Shown one piece after another: positions 1 to 6,640 of a DNA stretch of 8,735 bases. The notes under the pieces are model-generated. The model saw only the letters and a program-made list of their open reading frames with translations, had not been told where the DNA came from and searched no databases. Source of the stretch: Bacteroidia bacterium. Lineage in GTDB: Bacteria > Bacteroidota > Bacteroidia > Bacteroidales > UBA12481. Within the stretch, counting starts at the first letter, position 1; every line of letters starts with the position of its first letter. The position numbers were made by a program, and so were the translations under genes. The DNA lies in the NCBI GenBank assembly GCA_026391235.1, contig JAPLDV010000554.1, positions 1-8,735 on the forward strand. Direction: 5' to 3'.

Positions 1-1497
1 CAACCTGATAAGCAGCTCTGGTCAGTTAGTCAGTACGATAATACTTCCTATTGCCAGTGCGATGCCTGCAAAAAAATAATTGCGGAGGAGGGAAGCCCTT
101 CCGGACCAATACTCCGGTTTGTCAATGAGGTTGCTAAACACTTTCCTGATAAAATTATCTCCACCCTTGCTTACCAATATAGCCGGCAAGCTCCAAAGCT
201 GACCAAACCTGAACCTAATGTTCAGGTCATGCTTTGTACGATTGAACTCAACCGCAGCCAGCCGATTGCGGAAGATCCGCGAAGTGCATCTTTCCTGAAA
301 GATATCGTGGATTGGGGCAAGATCGCCAAGCATATATACCTGTGGGATTATACCGTGAATTTTTCGCACCATACTACCCCGTTCCCCAATATGCATGTAC
401 TGCAACCCAATATCCAGCTGTTTGTCAAAAACAATGTTTTCTCGCATTTCCAGCAGAGCAATACCGATGTGGGCCACGAATTCTCGGAGCTCAAATCCTA
501 TCTCTTAGCCAGACTATTATGGAATCCTGAAATCAAAGCGGACTCCGTGATCACAGATTTCATGCAGGGATATTTTGGACCGGCTGCACCATTTATCCGA
601 ACGTACCTCGACACGCTGGAAGGTGAAATTTTGAAGACCAAAGAGTGGCTGGATATTTACGGCCATCCCACCGCCCATGAAAACACATTCCTTTCTGAAG
701 CCAACATCACCCGTTACCTCGGATACTTTGACCAGGCCATGGCAGCGGTCAAGGATCAGCCTGGACTGCTCCTGCACGCCAGAACCTGCCTCCTTCCGGT
801 TCAGTATGCCGCCATGGAGATCGGCAAGAACCACATGTTCGCACCCCGCGGCTGGTGTAGCGTGGAGGGCAAAAACTATGTACTGCGCGAAAATATGGTG
901 AAGATGCTGGAGGATTTTAACCAGACGTGCAAGGATGCCGGCGTGCGAACACTAAGCGAAGGCGGACTCACCCCCGAAAATTATTATCTGTCCACCAAAC
1001 GGTTTTTGCAAGTGGAGATTGAGGATAATCTGGCGTTCCAAAAGCCGGTCACAGCAGAACCATTGCCGTCTCCGAAATATGGCGGAGGCGACCTGACCTA
1101 TCTGACTAATGGCGTGAGAGGTGCCAATGATTTCAAGGTGCACTGGCTCGGCTGGGAAGCACAGGATTTTAGCCTGGATACCGATCTCGGCATTGCTCAG
1201 AAGCCGGAATCCATTGAAATTAGCACCCTCTATGATCCCAAAAGCTGGATTTTTCATCCGGCATCAGTCTCCTGCTCGGTTTCTGAAAATGGTAAAACTT
1301 TTAAATCTCTCGGAACCGTTGCTGTGACTGGCGATCAGCAAAAAGAAGAGGTAACAAAAACCTTTACTTTCAAGCCGGGACAGGCACCCGTTCGTTTTGT
1401 GCGGTTCGCTGTTAAAGGAACGATCCGTAACCCCAAATGGCATCCATCAGCAGGGGGAGCATCGTGGGTGTTTGTGGATGAGATAGTTGTAAAGTAG
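1..1497 (+). CDS. DUF4838 glycosidase-like protein with C-terminal F5/8-type domain (5' end outside window)
   Basis: The frame is open from base 1 to the TAG at 1495-1497, giving 498 visible codons; the true start is upstream of the window. The visible N-terminus reads WSVSQYDN followed by YCQCDAC (residues 17-23, cysteines 18, 20 and 23) and EEGSPSGPILRFVNEVA, the signature I know from DUF4838 proteins, which are related to the TIM-barrel part of alpha-glucuronidase-like hydrolases. An alpha-helical middle follows. From about residue 343 (NLAFQKPVTAE) to the end (WVFVDEIVVK) the sequence has the pattern of an F5/8 type C (discoidin, CBM32-like) domain: NLA-x-KPVTA, LTNGVRG, a W-x-G-W segment, DLG and a closing V-D-E-I. 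Substrate and catalytic residues are not established for the family, so glycan hydrolysis is inferred. It was probably exported, but its signal peptide would lie outside the window. The frame continues without a stop well upstream of the ATG at 229, so that ATG is not the start. Confidence 0.88.
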   Translation, partial: QPDKQLWSVSQYDNTSYCQCDACKKIIAEEGSPSGPILRFVNEVAKHFPDKIISTLAYQYSRQAPKLTKPEPNVQVMLCTIELNRSQPIAEDPRSASFLKDIVDWGKIAKHIYLWDYTVNFSHHTTPFPNMHVLQPNIQLFVKNNVFSHFQQSNTDVGHEFSELKSYLLARLLWNPEIKADSVITDFMQGYFGPAAPFIRTYLDTLEGEILKTKEWLDIYGHPTAHENTFLSEANITRYLGYFDQAMAAVKDQPGLLLHARTCLLPVQYAAMEIGKNHMFAPRGWCSVEGKNYVLRENMVKMLEDFNQTCKDAGVRTLSEGGLTPENYYLSTKRFLQVEIEDNLAFQKPVTAEPLPSPKYGGGDLTYLTNGVRGANDFKVHWLGWEAQDFSLDTDLGIAQKPESIEISTLYDPKSWIFHPASVSCSVSENGKTFKSLGTVAVTGDQQKEEVTKTFTFKPGQAPVRFVRFAVKGTIRNPKWHPSAGGASWVFVDEIVVK

Positions 1498-1515
1498 AGA
1501 CGCATGTTTGCGTCT
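1498..1515. repeat. Short perfect hairpin abutting the DUF4838 stop codon
   Basis: AGACGCA (1498-1504) and TGCGTCT (1509-1515) form a perfect 7-bp inverted repeat with a 4-nt TGTT loop, starting at the base after the TAG stop. No T-run follows (the next bases are ATCATAATAAC), so it is not a convincing intrinsic terminator. From memory, AGACGC/GCGTCT palindromes are frequent dispersed repeats in Bacteroidota genomes; copies elsewhere cannot be checked here. Confidence 0.6.
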
Positions 1516-1550
1516 ATCATAATAACAATCACAACCATCACAACACCGAT

Positions 1551-1578
1551 ACCCAATCCCTGACACCCGACGCCCAAC
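1551..1578. repeat. Four degenerate C-rich heptamers upstream of the rhodanese start
   Basis: ACCCAAT, CCCTGAC, ACCCGAC and GCCCAAC follow each other without gaps and fit a loose 7-nt pattern with a CCC core. They lie in a stretch (about 1518-1580) almost free of G on the plus strand. The run ends two bases before the ATG at 1581 and occupies the place of a ribosome binding site. It may be simple-sequence drift or a decayed tandem repeat. Confidence 0.45.
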
Positions 1579-1580
1579 AA

Positions 1581-2006
1581 ATGACTAAAATGTACCATCT
1601 GCCGAAATATCTACTCCTGACCTTCCTTGTTTCTGCGCTGGGATTTTTCCCGGCATCAGGAGGAAATCTGTATAAGAATATCAAGATTGCACAGGCCGAT
1701 ACGTTGATCCGGAACCATGAGGGGAAAGCGGATCTGGTCATTCTGGATGTTAGATCTCCCGGCGAATTTTCAGCCCGGCATATTCGGGGCGCTATCAACA
1801 TTAACTTTTGGGATTCCGGTTTTACGGATTCGGTTTCGAAGCTCGACCGTGAGCGTACCTGCCTGGTATATTGCACCAGTGGGGTTCGCAGCAGCGGGGC
1901 CACGAAGAAAATGAGCAAGCTGGGATTTATAAAGATCTACAATATGAAACGCGGGATGTTTGGCTGGCGCGCTGCCGGGCTTCCGGTTACAGATAATAAG
2001 CGGTGA
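1581..2006 (+). CDS. Exported single-domain rhodanese-like protein
   Basis: A 141-residue protein with an N-terminal Sec-type signal (basic residues, then a hydrophobic run to about residue 21, with likely cleavage near FFPASGG, residues 22-28), so it should act in the periplasm. The rest is one rhodanese domain: LVILDVRSPGEFSARHIRGAIN at 52-73 (the DVRSPxEF and GHIxGAxN signature, with R-G in place of P/K-G), then the active-site loop CTSGVR at 98-103 with Cys98 in the CxxGxR position, and a closing MFGWRAAGLPV. The intact Cys suggests sulfur transfer or persulfide carriage; the donor and acceptor are unknown. The start could be Met1 (1581) or Met4 (1590); no Shine-Dalgarno sequence helps choose. 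It ends with TGA at 2004-2006. The 74-base and 120-base flanking gaps do not prove an operon with either neighbour. Confidence 0.9.
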   Translation: MTKMYHLPKYLLLTFLVSALGFFPASGGNLYKNIKIAQADTLIRNHEGKADLVILDVRSPGEFSARHIRGAININFWDSGFTDSVSKLDRERTCLVYCTSGVRSSGATKKMSKLGFIKIYNMKRGMFGWRAAGLPVTDNKR

Positions 2007-2080
2007 AAACTACGAAAATGCAGCTTAATTTTCATAAAATCTGAATAAGGTTAAGAGTGTTTTCATGGAAAAACTGCATT
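2004..2080. other. Interleaved inverted repeats after the rhodanese gene
   Basis: TGAAAAC (2004-2010, containing the rhodanese stop) is complementary to GTTTTCA (2059-2065), and AATGCAG (2017-2023) is complementary to CTGCATT (2074-2080). The arms occur in the order A, B, A', B', which is pseudoknot topology rather than nested hairpins. A local GAAAAT/ATTTTC pair (2014-2019 with 2028-2033) competes with arm B. The arms are only 7 bp and the region is AT-rich, so chance is a serious alternative. No clear promoter or terminator is seen in 2007-2126. Confidence 0.25.
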
Positions 2081-2126
2081 GATCTTCAGCGGTGTGTCCT
2101 GATTGTAATAATGGTATTTTTATAGA

Positions 2127-2798
2127 ATGAATCGTGTAGCTTTTATTCTAATATTTTTGATGATCGGTGCTACAGCCAGTGTGAGCGGACAAGTTCGCTG
2201 GGCTGTGGAGTATGGCATGGGATTGGCGGTGAATATGCAGATGCCGTTAACCATAAGTCAGAACGGCAAGCAGGATGTCAGCTTGCTTGCGGATTGGTCG
2301 GCCGAGTCGTTTCAGCTGCCCTATAACTGGATGTGGCGGATCGGTAGGTGGAACAACGGCAAGGCCTGGATGTTTGAGACGGTTCATCATAAAATGGCGC
2401 TCCGGAACTTGCCCGAAAATGTTCAGTGGTTCAGTATTACACATGGATTCAATACGTTAACGCTGAACAGGGCATGGGAAATCAAAAAGGTAATCTTACA
2501 GGTGGGCGCCGGTGGTGTTCTGGCCCATCCCGAGAGCACTATCGACAATCAGGTTTTTAATGAAAAATCCGGATTATTCAAACTGGGATATTATCTCACC
2601 GGACCCGTCTTCATGACCTCCGTTGCCCGGCCGCTACGGATATGCAATGGGTTCCTGATCAATTTCGAAGGAAAGATCACTGTCGGATATGCTAAGGTAC
2701 CGATAGTCGACGGCACCGCACAACTTTTTCATCTTGCCTTTCATTTGTATGCCGGACTGGGCTTGTCGGTCAGGGGCAAATCAGCGGTTAATAAATAG
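2127..2798 (+). CDS. Predicted outer-membrane beta-barrel protein of unknown function
   Basis: A 223-residue protein that I cannot assign to a named family. Residues 1-21 are a clear Sec signal peptide (MNRVAFILIFLMIGATASVS then G|Q). The mature part is rich in alternating aromatic and hydrophobic stretches with glycines (for example YGMGLAVNMQ, WMWRIGRW, VILQVGAGGVLAH, LGYYLTGPVFM, LAFHLYAGLGLSV), which resembles a small 8-to-10-strand barrel as in many Bacteroidota outer-membrane proteins. A distinctive block at 81-112 contains WMFETVHHKM and ITHGFNTLTLN. The two adjacent histidines 87-88 and the HGFN motif might be functional, but no catalytic triad is evident. The protein ends with strand-like residues and a short polar tail. 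The next gene starts 21 bases downstream, close enough for co-transcription. Confidence 0.75.
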   Translation: MNRVAFILIFLMIGATASVSGQVRWAVEYGMGLAVNMQMPLTISQNGKQDVSLLADWSAESFQLPYNWMWRIGRWNNGKAWMFETVHHKMALRNLPENVQWFSITHGFNTLTLNRAWEIKKVILQVGAGGVLAHPESTIDNQVFNEKSGLFKLGYYLTGPVFMTSVARPLRICNGFLINFEGKITVGYAKVPIVDGTAQLFHLAFHLYAGLGLSVRGKSAVNK

Positions 2799-2819
2799 AA
2801 TTTTAATATTTACACGAAT

Positions 2820-5273
2820 ATGAAGTCCCGAATCCTGTTCTCTATCGTAACCAGCCTGGTACTGATCACCGGCTGCCAATCCCCGGATACAAAACCCGGA
2901 TCTGATCACCTGACCCTCTGGTACAAACAGCCCGCAAAAGTCTGGGATGAGGCCCTGCCTGTTGGAAACGGCCGTCTGGGTGCAATGGTATTTGGAAATC
3001 CGGTGAAGGAACGGATCCAGATCAATGAGGAGAGTATCTGGGCCGGATGCCGGGTTAACAACAACAATCCCGGCTCGCTGGCCCATTTGCCGGAGGTGCA
3101 GAAGGCGCTGTTTGAGAGCCGGTTCAAGGAGGCCTGGCAGCTGGCCAATGATAACCTTCTCGGCACACCGCCCAGGATCCGGTCGTACCAGCCGCTGGGC
3201 GACCTGCTGATCGATTATGGCTGGAAGGCCAAACCGGAGAGCTATCGCCGGTCGCTCGACCTGAAAACGGGCATCGCTGCGACAGATTTTACCGTTGAAG
3301 GCAAGAAATACCGGCAGGAGGTTTATGCTTCCGTTCCTGATAATATTCTGATAGTCAAAATAAAATCTCTTAACGGAGGAACCATCGATGCCACCTTCTC
3401 ACTCACCCGTGAAAAAGATGCCGTGGTTACTGCCACCACTGATGGCAAACTGCTGCTCACCGGTCAGATCATCGATGCCGAAGATCCCGGCAGCGGTCCC
3501 GCCGGTGCCCACATGAAATTCGCCGGCGAGCTGAGACTTTCATCCCAGGGCGGATCCGTACGGGCCGGCCTCAGTGCCGGCCCATCTGCCGGCCCATCCA
3601 CCTCACCCCCGGCCCCTCTCCCGCGCTCGCAAGCTCGCGGGAGAGGGGAGCCATTACTGGCCGGCCTTAGTGCCGGCCAACAGCTCCTCGTCTCGGGAGC
3701 TCATGAAGTCACCCTCCGCCTCACCGCCGGCACCGACTATTCCATCGCCAAACTCGATTTTGACCGGAAAATTGACCCGGTTGCTAACTGCAAACAAATT
3801 CTGGATGCGGCTGCAAATCAATCAGATAAAAGTCTGGCGAAAAGGCACCTGGCAGAATATCAGCCTATGTTCAACCGGGTATCACTCGATTTGGGCGATT
3901 CCGGACTGGATTCGCTTCCCACCGATGACCGGCTGATCCGGATGAAGTCGGGCGGTGAGGATAATGCCCTAATTGCCATGTATTTTCAATATGGCCGTTA
4001 TCTCCTGATGGGCTCATCACGCGGTCCGGCCACACTCCCGGCTAATCTGCAGGGGATCTGGAACAAGGATATGAATGCTCCGTGGAACGCTGATTTTCAT
4101 ACCAATATCAATCTGCAGATGAACTATTGGCCTGCCGAGGTGTGCAACCTCACCGAAACCACCCATCCTCTTATATCATTTATGGAAAAGCTGACGGTTC
4201 CGGGAGCTGCTACCGCCCGTGAAATGTACGGCACCGACGGCTGGGTGTTCCATCACCTGGTGGATCCGTTTGGCCGCACCGGCGTTGCCGACGGGGTTTG
4301 GGGCATCACGCCGCTGAACGGTCCGTGGATGACCTTTACCGTTTATGAACACTTTTTGTTTACCCGCGACACCGCCTTCCTCCGCAAGGTAGCCTGGCCG
4401 ATGATGAAGGGATCAGCACAATTTGTTCTCGGATTTCTGGTGGAATCACCTGAGGGATATTTGGTTACCAATCCTTCGCACTCCCCTGAGAATGCTTTCT
4501 TCATTCCGGGTTCAAAGGAAAATTCCGCACTCACATACGCCGCAACGGTCGATATTGAGATTTTGAACACCATGTTTGATAATTGCAGGGAGGCTTGCAA
4601 AATACTGGGAACGGACAACGAATTCGCAGCCAAAATGGAAGCAGCTCAAAAGCGTTTGCCCCCGTTGAAGATCAATTCCAAAGGGGTGATCCAGGAGTGG
4701 ATCAACGATTACGATGAAATTGAGCCGGGTCACAGGCACATGTCGCACCTGCTTGGACTTTACCCGCTGGGCCAGTTTACCCCTGAAACACCGGAGCTTT
4801 TCAATGCCGCCCGGGCAACCATTGAACGGAGGCTATCTTTCGGCGGCGGTCAGACCGGCTGGAGCCGCGCCTGGATCATTTGCCAGTATGCGCGGCTGCT
4901 CGATGGCGAAAAGGCCTATCAGAATGTATTGAGCTTATTGAGGAAATGCACCCTGATCAACCTGTTCGATACCCATCCGCCTTTCCAGATCGATGGCAAT
5001 TTCGGCGGCACGGCCGGCATTGCCGAGATGCTGATCCAGTCGCACAGCAGCGTGATTCGCTTGCTTCCCGCCTTACCCAGAGCGTGGAGCAGCGGTGAAG
5101 TAAAGGGCCTCTGTGCCCGCGGCGGTTTTGTTTTTGACCTGAAATGGACTGACGGCAAACTTGTAAACGCTCAGATAAGCTCAAAAACCGGCGGAACCGC
5201 TAAAATCGTTTATGCGGGGAAAGAGGTGGATGTAAAGGTGAAGGCGGGGGAAAATAGGGAGATCGTATTATGA
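2820..5273 (+). CDS. GH95 family alpha-L-fucosidase/alpha-L-galactosidase, lipoprotein, with in-frame repeat insertion
   Basis: 817 residues. An N-terminal lipoprotein signal ends in LITGC (Cys19), so the enzyme should be membrane-anchored, periplasmic or surface-exposed. GH95 layout: an N-terminal beta-sandwich (about 31-305, opening LTLWYKQPAKVWDEALPVGNGRLGAMVFG), a linker, an (alpha/alpha)6 barrel (about 370-740) and a C-terminal beta domain. From what is known of the Bifidobacterium AfcA enzyme (two Asn, a Glu acid and an Asp), the likely equivalents are Asn429 and Asn431 in HTNINLQMNYWPAE, Glu557 in NPSHSPEN and Asp725 in FQIDGNFGG. HRHMSHL (638-644) and QTGWSRAW (678-685) are also typical. 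All expected residues are present, so I infer an active inverting exo-enzyme. Family members act on alpha-1,2-L-fucosides or alpha-L-galactosides, and the sequence does not decide between them. Odd feature: residues about 248-286 (R-AGLSAG to AGLSAG) are low-complexity and derive from an inserted palindromic element, placed between GGSV and QQLLVSGA in what should be a loop of the N-terminal domain. Confidence 0.95.
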   Translation: MKSRILFSIVTSLVLITGCQSPDTKPGSDHLTLWYKQPAKVWDEALPVGNGRLGAMVFGNPVKERIQINEESIWAGCRVNNNNPGSLAHLPEVQKALFESRFKEAWQLANDNLLGTPPRIRSYQPLGDLLIDYGWKAKPESYRRSLDLKTGIAATDFTVEGKKYRQEVYASVPDNILIVKIKSLNGGTIDATFSLTREKDAVVTATTDGKLLLTGQIIDAEDPGSGPAGAHMKFAGELRLSSQGGSVRAGLSAGPSAGPSTSPPAPLPRSQARGRGEPLLAGLSAGQQLLVSGAHEVTLRLTAGTDYSIAKLDFDRKIDPVANCKQILDAAANQSDKSLAKRHLAEYQPMFNRVSLDLGDSGLDSLPTDDRLIRMKSGGEDNALIAMYFQYGRYLLMGSSRGPATLPANLQGIWNKDMNAPWNADFHTNINLQMNYWPAEVCNLTETTHPLISFMEKLTVPGAATAREMYGTDGWVFHHLVDPFGRTGVADGVWGITPLNGPWMTFTVYEHFLFTRDTAFLRKVAWPMMKGSAQFVLGFLVESPEGYLVTNPSHSPENAFFIPGSKENSALTYAATVDIEILNTMFDNCREACKILGTDNEFAAKMEAAQKRLPPLKINSKGVIQEWINDYDEIEPGHRHMSHLLGLYPLGQFTPETPELFNAARATIERRLSFGGGQTGWSRAWIICQYARLLDGEKAYQNVLSLLRKCTLINLFDTHPPFQIDGNFGGTAGIAEMLIQSHSSVIRLLPALPRAWSSGEVKGLCARGGFVFDLKWTDGKLVNAQISSKTGGTAKIVYAGKEVDVKVKAGENREIVL
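3563..3678. repeat. In-frame palindromic repeat insertion inside the GH95 gene
   Basis: Three nested layers. First, a near-identical 20-bp direct repeat lies at 3563-3582 and 3659-3678 (19 of 20 match; C versus T at the tenth base), each copy encoding AGLSAG and each itself an inverted repeat, GGCCGGC/GCCGGCC, around a 6-nt loop. Second, directly after the first copy, a perfect 12-bp tandem duplication TGCCGGCCCATC (3575-3586 and 3587-3598) encodes SAGP twice. Third, a hairpin has 13-bp perfect arms, CCCCTCTCCCGCG (3613-3625) and CGCGGGAGAGGGG (3636-3648), around a 10-nt loop. The spacing between direct repeats is 96 bases, exactly 32 codons, so the frame is kept and no stop is introduced. 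I recall the CCTCACCCCCGGCCCCTCTCC-type palindrome as a dispersed intergenic repeat in diverse bacteria; the number of copies in this genome cannot be checked here. Confidence 0.85.
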
Positions 5274-5614
5274 ATTTCGTTGTTAATGCAATTAAAATAG
5301 AAATATGAATTTTGAAAACCTAATACAAAAGCTACGGGAAACCAATGTGGTCTTGCAAACTTCAGCCGCAAAGGCAATCAATACGACCATGACTGTCTGA
5401 AATTGGTTGTTCGGCTTCTATATAGTTGAATTTGAGCAGAACGGAGAGGACCGATCAAAATATGGTGATAATTTGCTTGATGTATTATCAAAAGCAATAG
5501 GTGCCGGAAATAAAGGAATCTCTGTAACAAATCTTCGTCTTTTTCGCCAATTCTACCTTGTATATCCTGAAATTGGTTCTGTTCTACATGATGTTATTTC
5601 TAATTCTTTACCTG

Positions 5615-5693
5615 ATATAATTCATCAGGCACTGCCTGATAAATTATATGAAAATTCGGAAAAGCAAATTCATCAGGCAGCGCCTGATGAATT
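5615..5693. repeat. Two tandem in-frame palindromes within the DUF1016 gene
   Basis: Copy 1 (5615-5649) is a 35-bp palindrome centred on base 5632 with 16 of 17 positions paired, core TTCATCAGGCA/TGCCTGATAAA. Copy 2 (5667-5693) has perfect 12-bp arms AATTCATCAGGC and GCCTGATGAATT around AGC. The shared 26-base cores (5620-5645 and 5668-5693) match at 23 positions and start 48 bases, or 16 codons, apart. They encode IHQALPDKL (106-114) and IHQAAPDEL (122-130), just after the conserved FRQFYLVYPEI segment. I recall similar short Q-x-x-x-D repeats at this place in other Bacteroidota DUF1016 proteins, which suggests a recurrent insertion site. Confidence 0.8.
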
Positions 5694-6468
5694 GCAAGTA
5701 CTAGATATTGATAAAATTAGATACCTAAACCGAACCATTAGTGCTGATAAAAAGCTCGGACTAAGTCCCGCTCGAATTCTTAAAACTTTATCCTTTACTC
5801 ATATTGTTGAATTGATCAAAATTGATGATCCCCTTAAGAGAGCCTTTTATGAAATTGAATGCGTGAAGGGTACTTGGAGCACAAGGGAACTTCAACGGCA
5901 GATAGAATCCCTGTATTTTGAGCGTTCCGGCCTTTCACGGGATAAGAAGAAACTTTCTGAATTTGTTAATCTTCAGACAATTCAGCTCACACCGGGAGAG
6001 TTAATTAACAATCCATTAGCCGTTGAGTTTCTGGGTCTCAGCGATCGGGCTCTGGTAACTGAATCGGATTTCGAACAGGCGTTACTCGACCATTTACAGA
6101 TGTTCTTGCTTGAGTTGGGTTACGGATTTTGCTTCGAGGCCAGGCAAAAACGAATATTGATTGATGGTGAATATTATTTCATCGACCTCGTTTTCTATCA
6201 TCGGATTCTGAAATGTCATGTTCTGGTTGATCTGAAAATTGAGAAATTCAAGCACAGCCATGCGGGACAAATCAACGCATACCTCAACTTTTACCGCAAT
6301 GAAGTTATGCCGGAAGGTGATAACCCTCCAGTGGGTATCCTGCTGTGCACCGATAAAGGTGATACGATGGTCAAATATGCTACCACCGGATTGGAGCACA
6401 GCGTATTTGTTCAAAAGTATATGGTTTCGTTACCGAGCAGGGAAGAATTGGAACGGTATATCAAGGGG

Positions 6469-6486
6469 TCCCCGCTTTCGCAGGGA
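6469..6486. repeat. Hairpin repeat forming the 3' end of the DUF1016 frame
   Basis: TCCCCGC (6469-6475) and GCAGGGA (6480-6486) pair around a TTTC loop with one C/A mismatch. With its flanks the unit reads GTCCCCGCTTTCGCAGGGAT then GACA, the reverse complement of the common dispersed bacterial repeat of the form TGTCATCCC-TGCGAAAGC-GGGGA. The element encodes the tail GSPLSQG and its right flank provides the TGA stop (6487-6489), so the present C-terminus of the nuclease frame is repeat-derived. No T-run follows, so it is not a clear intrinsic terminator. Confidence 0.6.
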
Positions 6487-6489
6487 TGA

Positions 6490-6640
6490 CAACACTACCG
6501 GGGAAAAAACAAAGAGAGTGTGAGTTTGGGTGTGAACGATGCTGTGCTCCATGAAAAACAGCAGCCCGTTGGATAAAAATATTCAAATGCGAAAAACCGT
6601 ATTTTTTGTAAGTATTTGATAATCAATAATAATAAAATGT
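6490..6640. other. AT-rich intergenic region without recognisable gene
   Basis: Between the nuclease frame and the lipoprotein promoter I see no coding frame with family similarity. There are small inverted repeats only: TGCTGT/ACAGCA (6540-6545 with 6558-6563), an A5/T5 pair around CCGTA near 6592-6606, and TTGAT-A-ATCAA (6616-6626), which has the shape of a small operator but no supporting context. None is followed by a convincing T-run. Confidence 0.4.

Larger units (their letters stand above)
5305..6489 (+). pseudogene. DUF1016 / YhcG-type PDDEXK nuclease gene interrupted by TGA at codon 32
   Basis: Starting at ATG 5305 the frame reads MNFENLIQKLRETNVVLQTS to TTMTV, then TGA at 5398-5400, then NWLFGFYIVEFEQNGEDRSKYG and on to TGA at 6487-6489. 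DUF1016 proteins usually have R-N-W-L-I-G-x-Y-I-V-E at this point, so the stop most simply arose from CGA (Arg) to TGA. The rest is intact: an N-terminal DUF1016_N helical domain (to about residue 215) and a C-terminal PDDEXK nuclease domain with YFIDLVFYH (Asp294) and LVDLKI (Asp309, Lys311), then GQINAYLNFY, typical of the family. YhcG-like proteins are putative nucleases often found near restriction or mobile genes; their role is not settled. Without the stop it would be 394 residues. A TTG at 5407 could restart translation, but would lose the first helix and the NW of the conserved motif; the next in-frame ATG is near residue 265. The 5' half is AT-rich (one 60-base sample is 33% GC, against 63% in a GH95 sample), which suggests foreign origin. 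Confidence 0.85.

Noticed and set aside
22..477. Minus-strand open frame of about 150 codons
   Set aside because: It is antisense to the DUF4838 coding frame, which is clearly real from its WSVSQ, CQCDAC and GSPSG motifs; the antisense translation shows no family features.
1498..1515. Intrinsic terminator after the DUF4838 gene
   Set aside because: The hairpin is present but no T-run follows it.
3563..3678. CRISPR array or insertion sequence with transposase
   Set aside because: Only two long repeat copies, no regularly spaced spacers, and no transposase frame; the 76-base interior is itself palindromic.
3574..3936. Alternative-frame plus-strand gene of 120 codons within GH95
   Set aside because: It is a shadow created by the GC-rich insertion; the GH95 frame is conserved on both sides.
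5398..5400. TGA read as selenocysteine or a reassigned codon
   Set aside because: TGA ends the rhodanese, GH95 and DUF1016 frames in this window, tryptophans use TGG, and the position is normally Arg in DUF1016 proteins.
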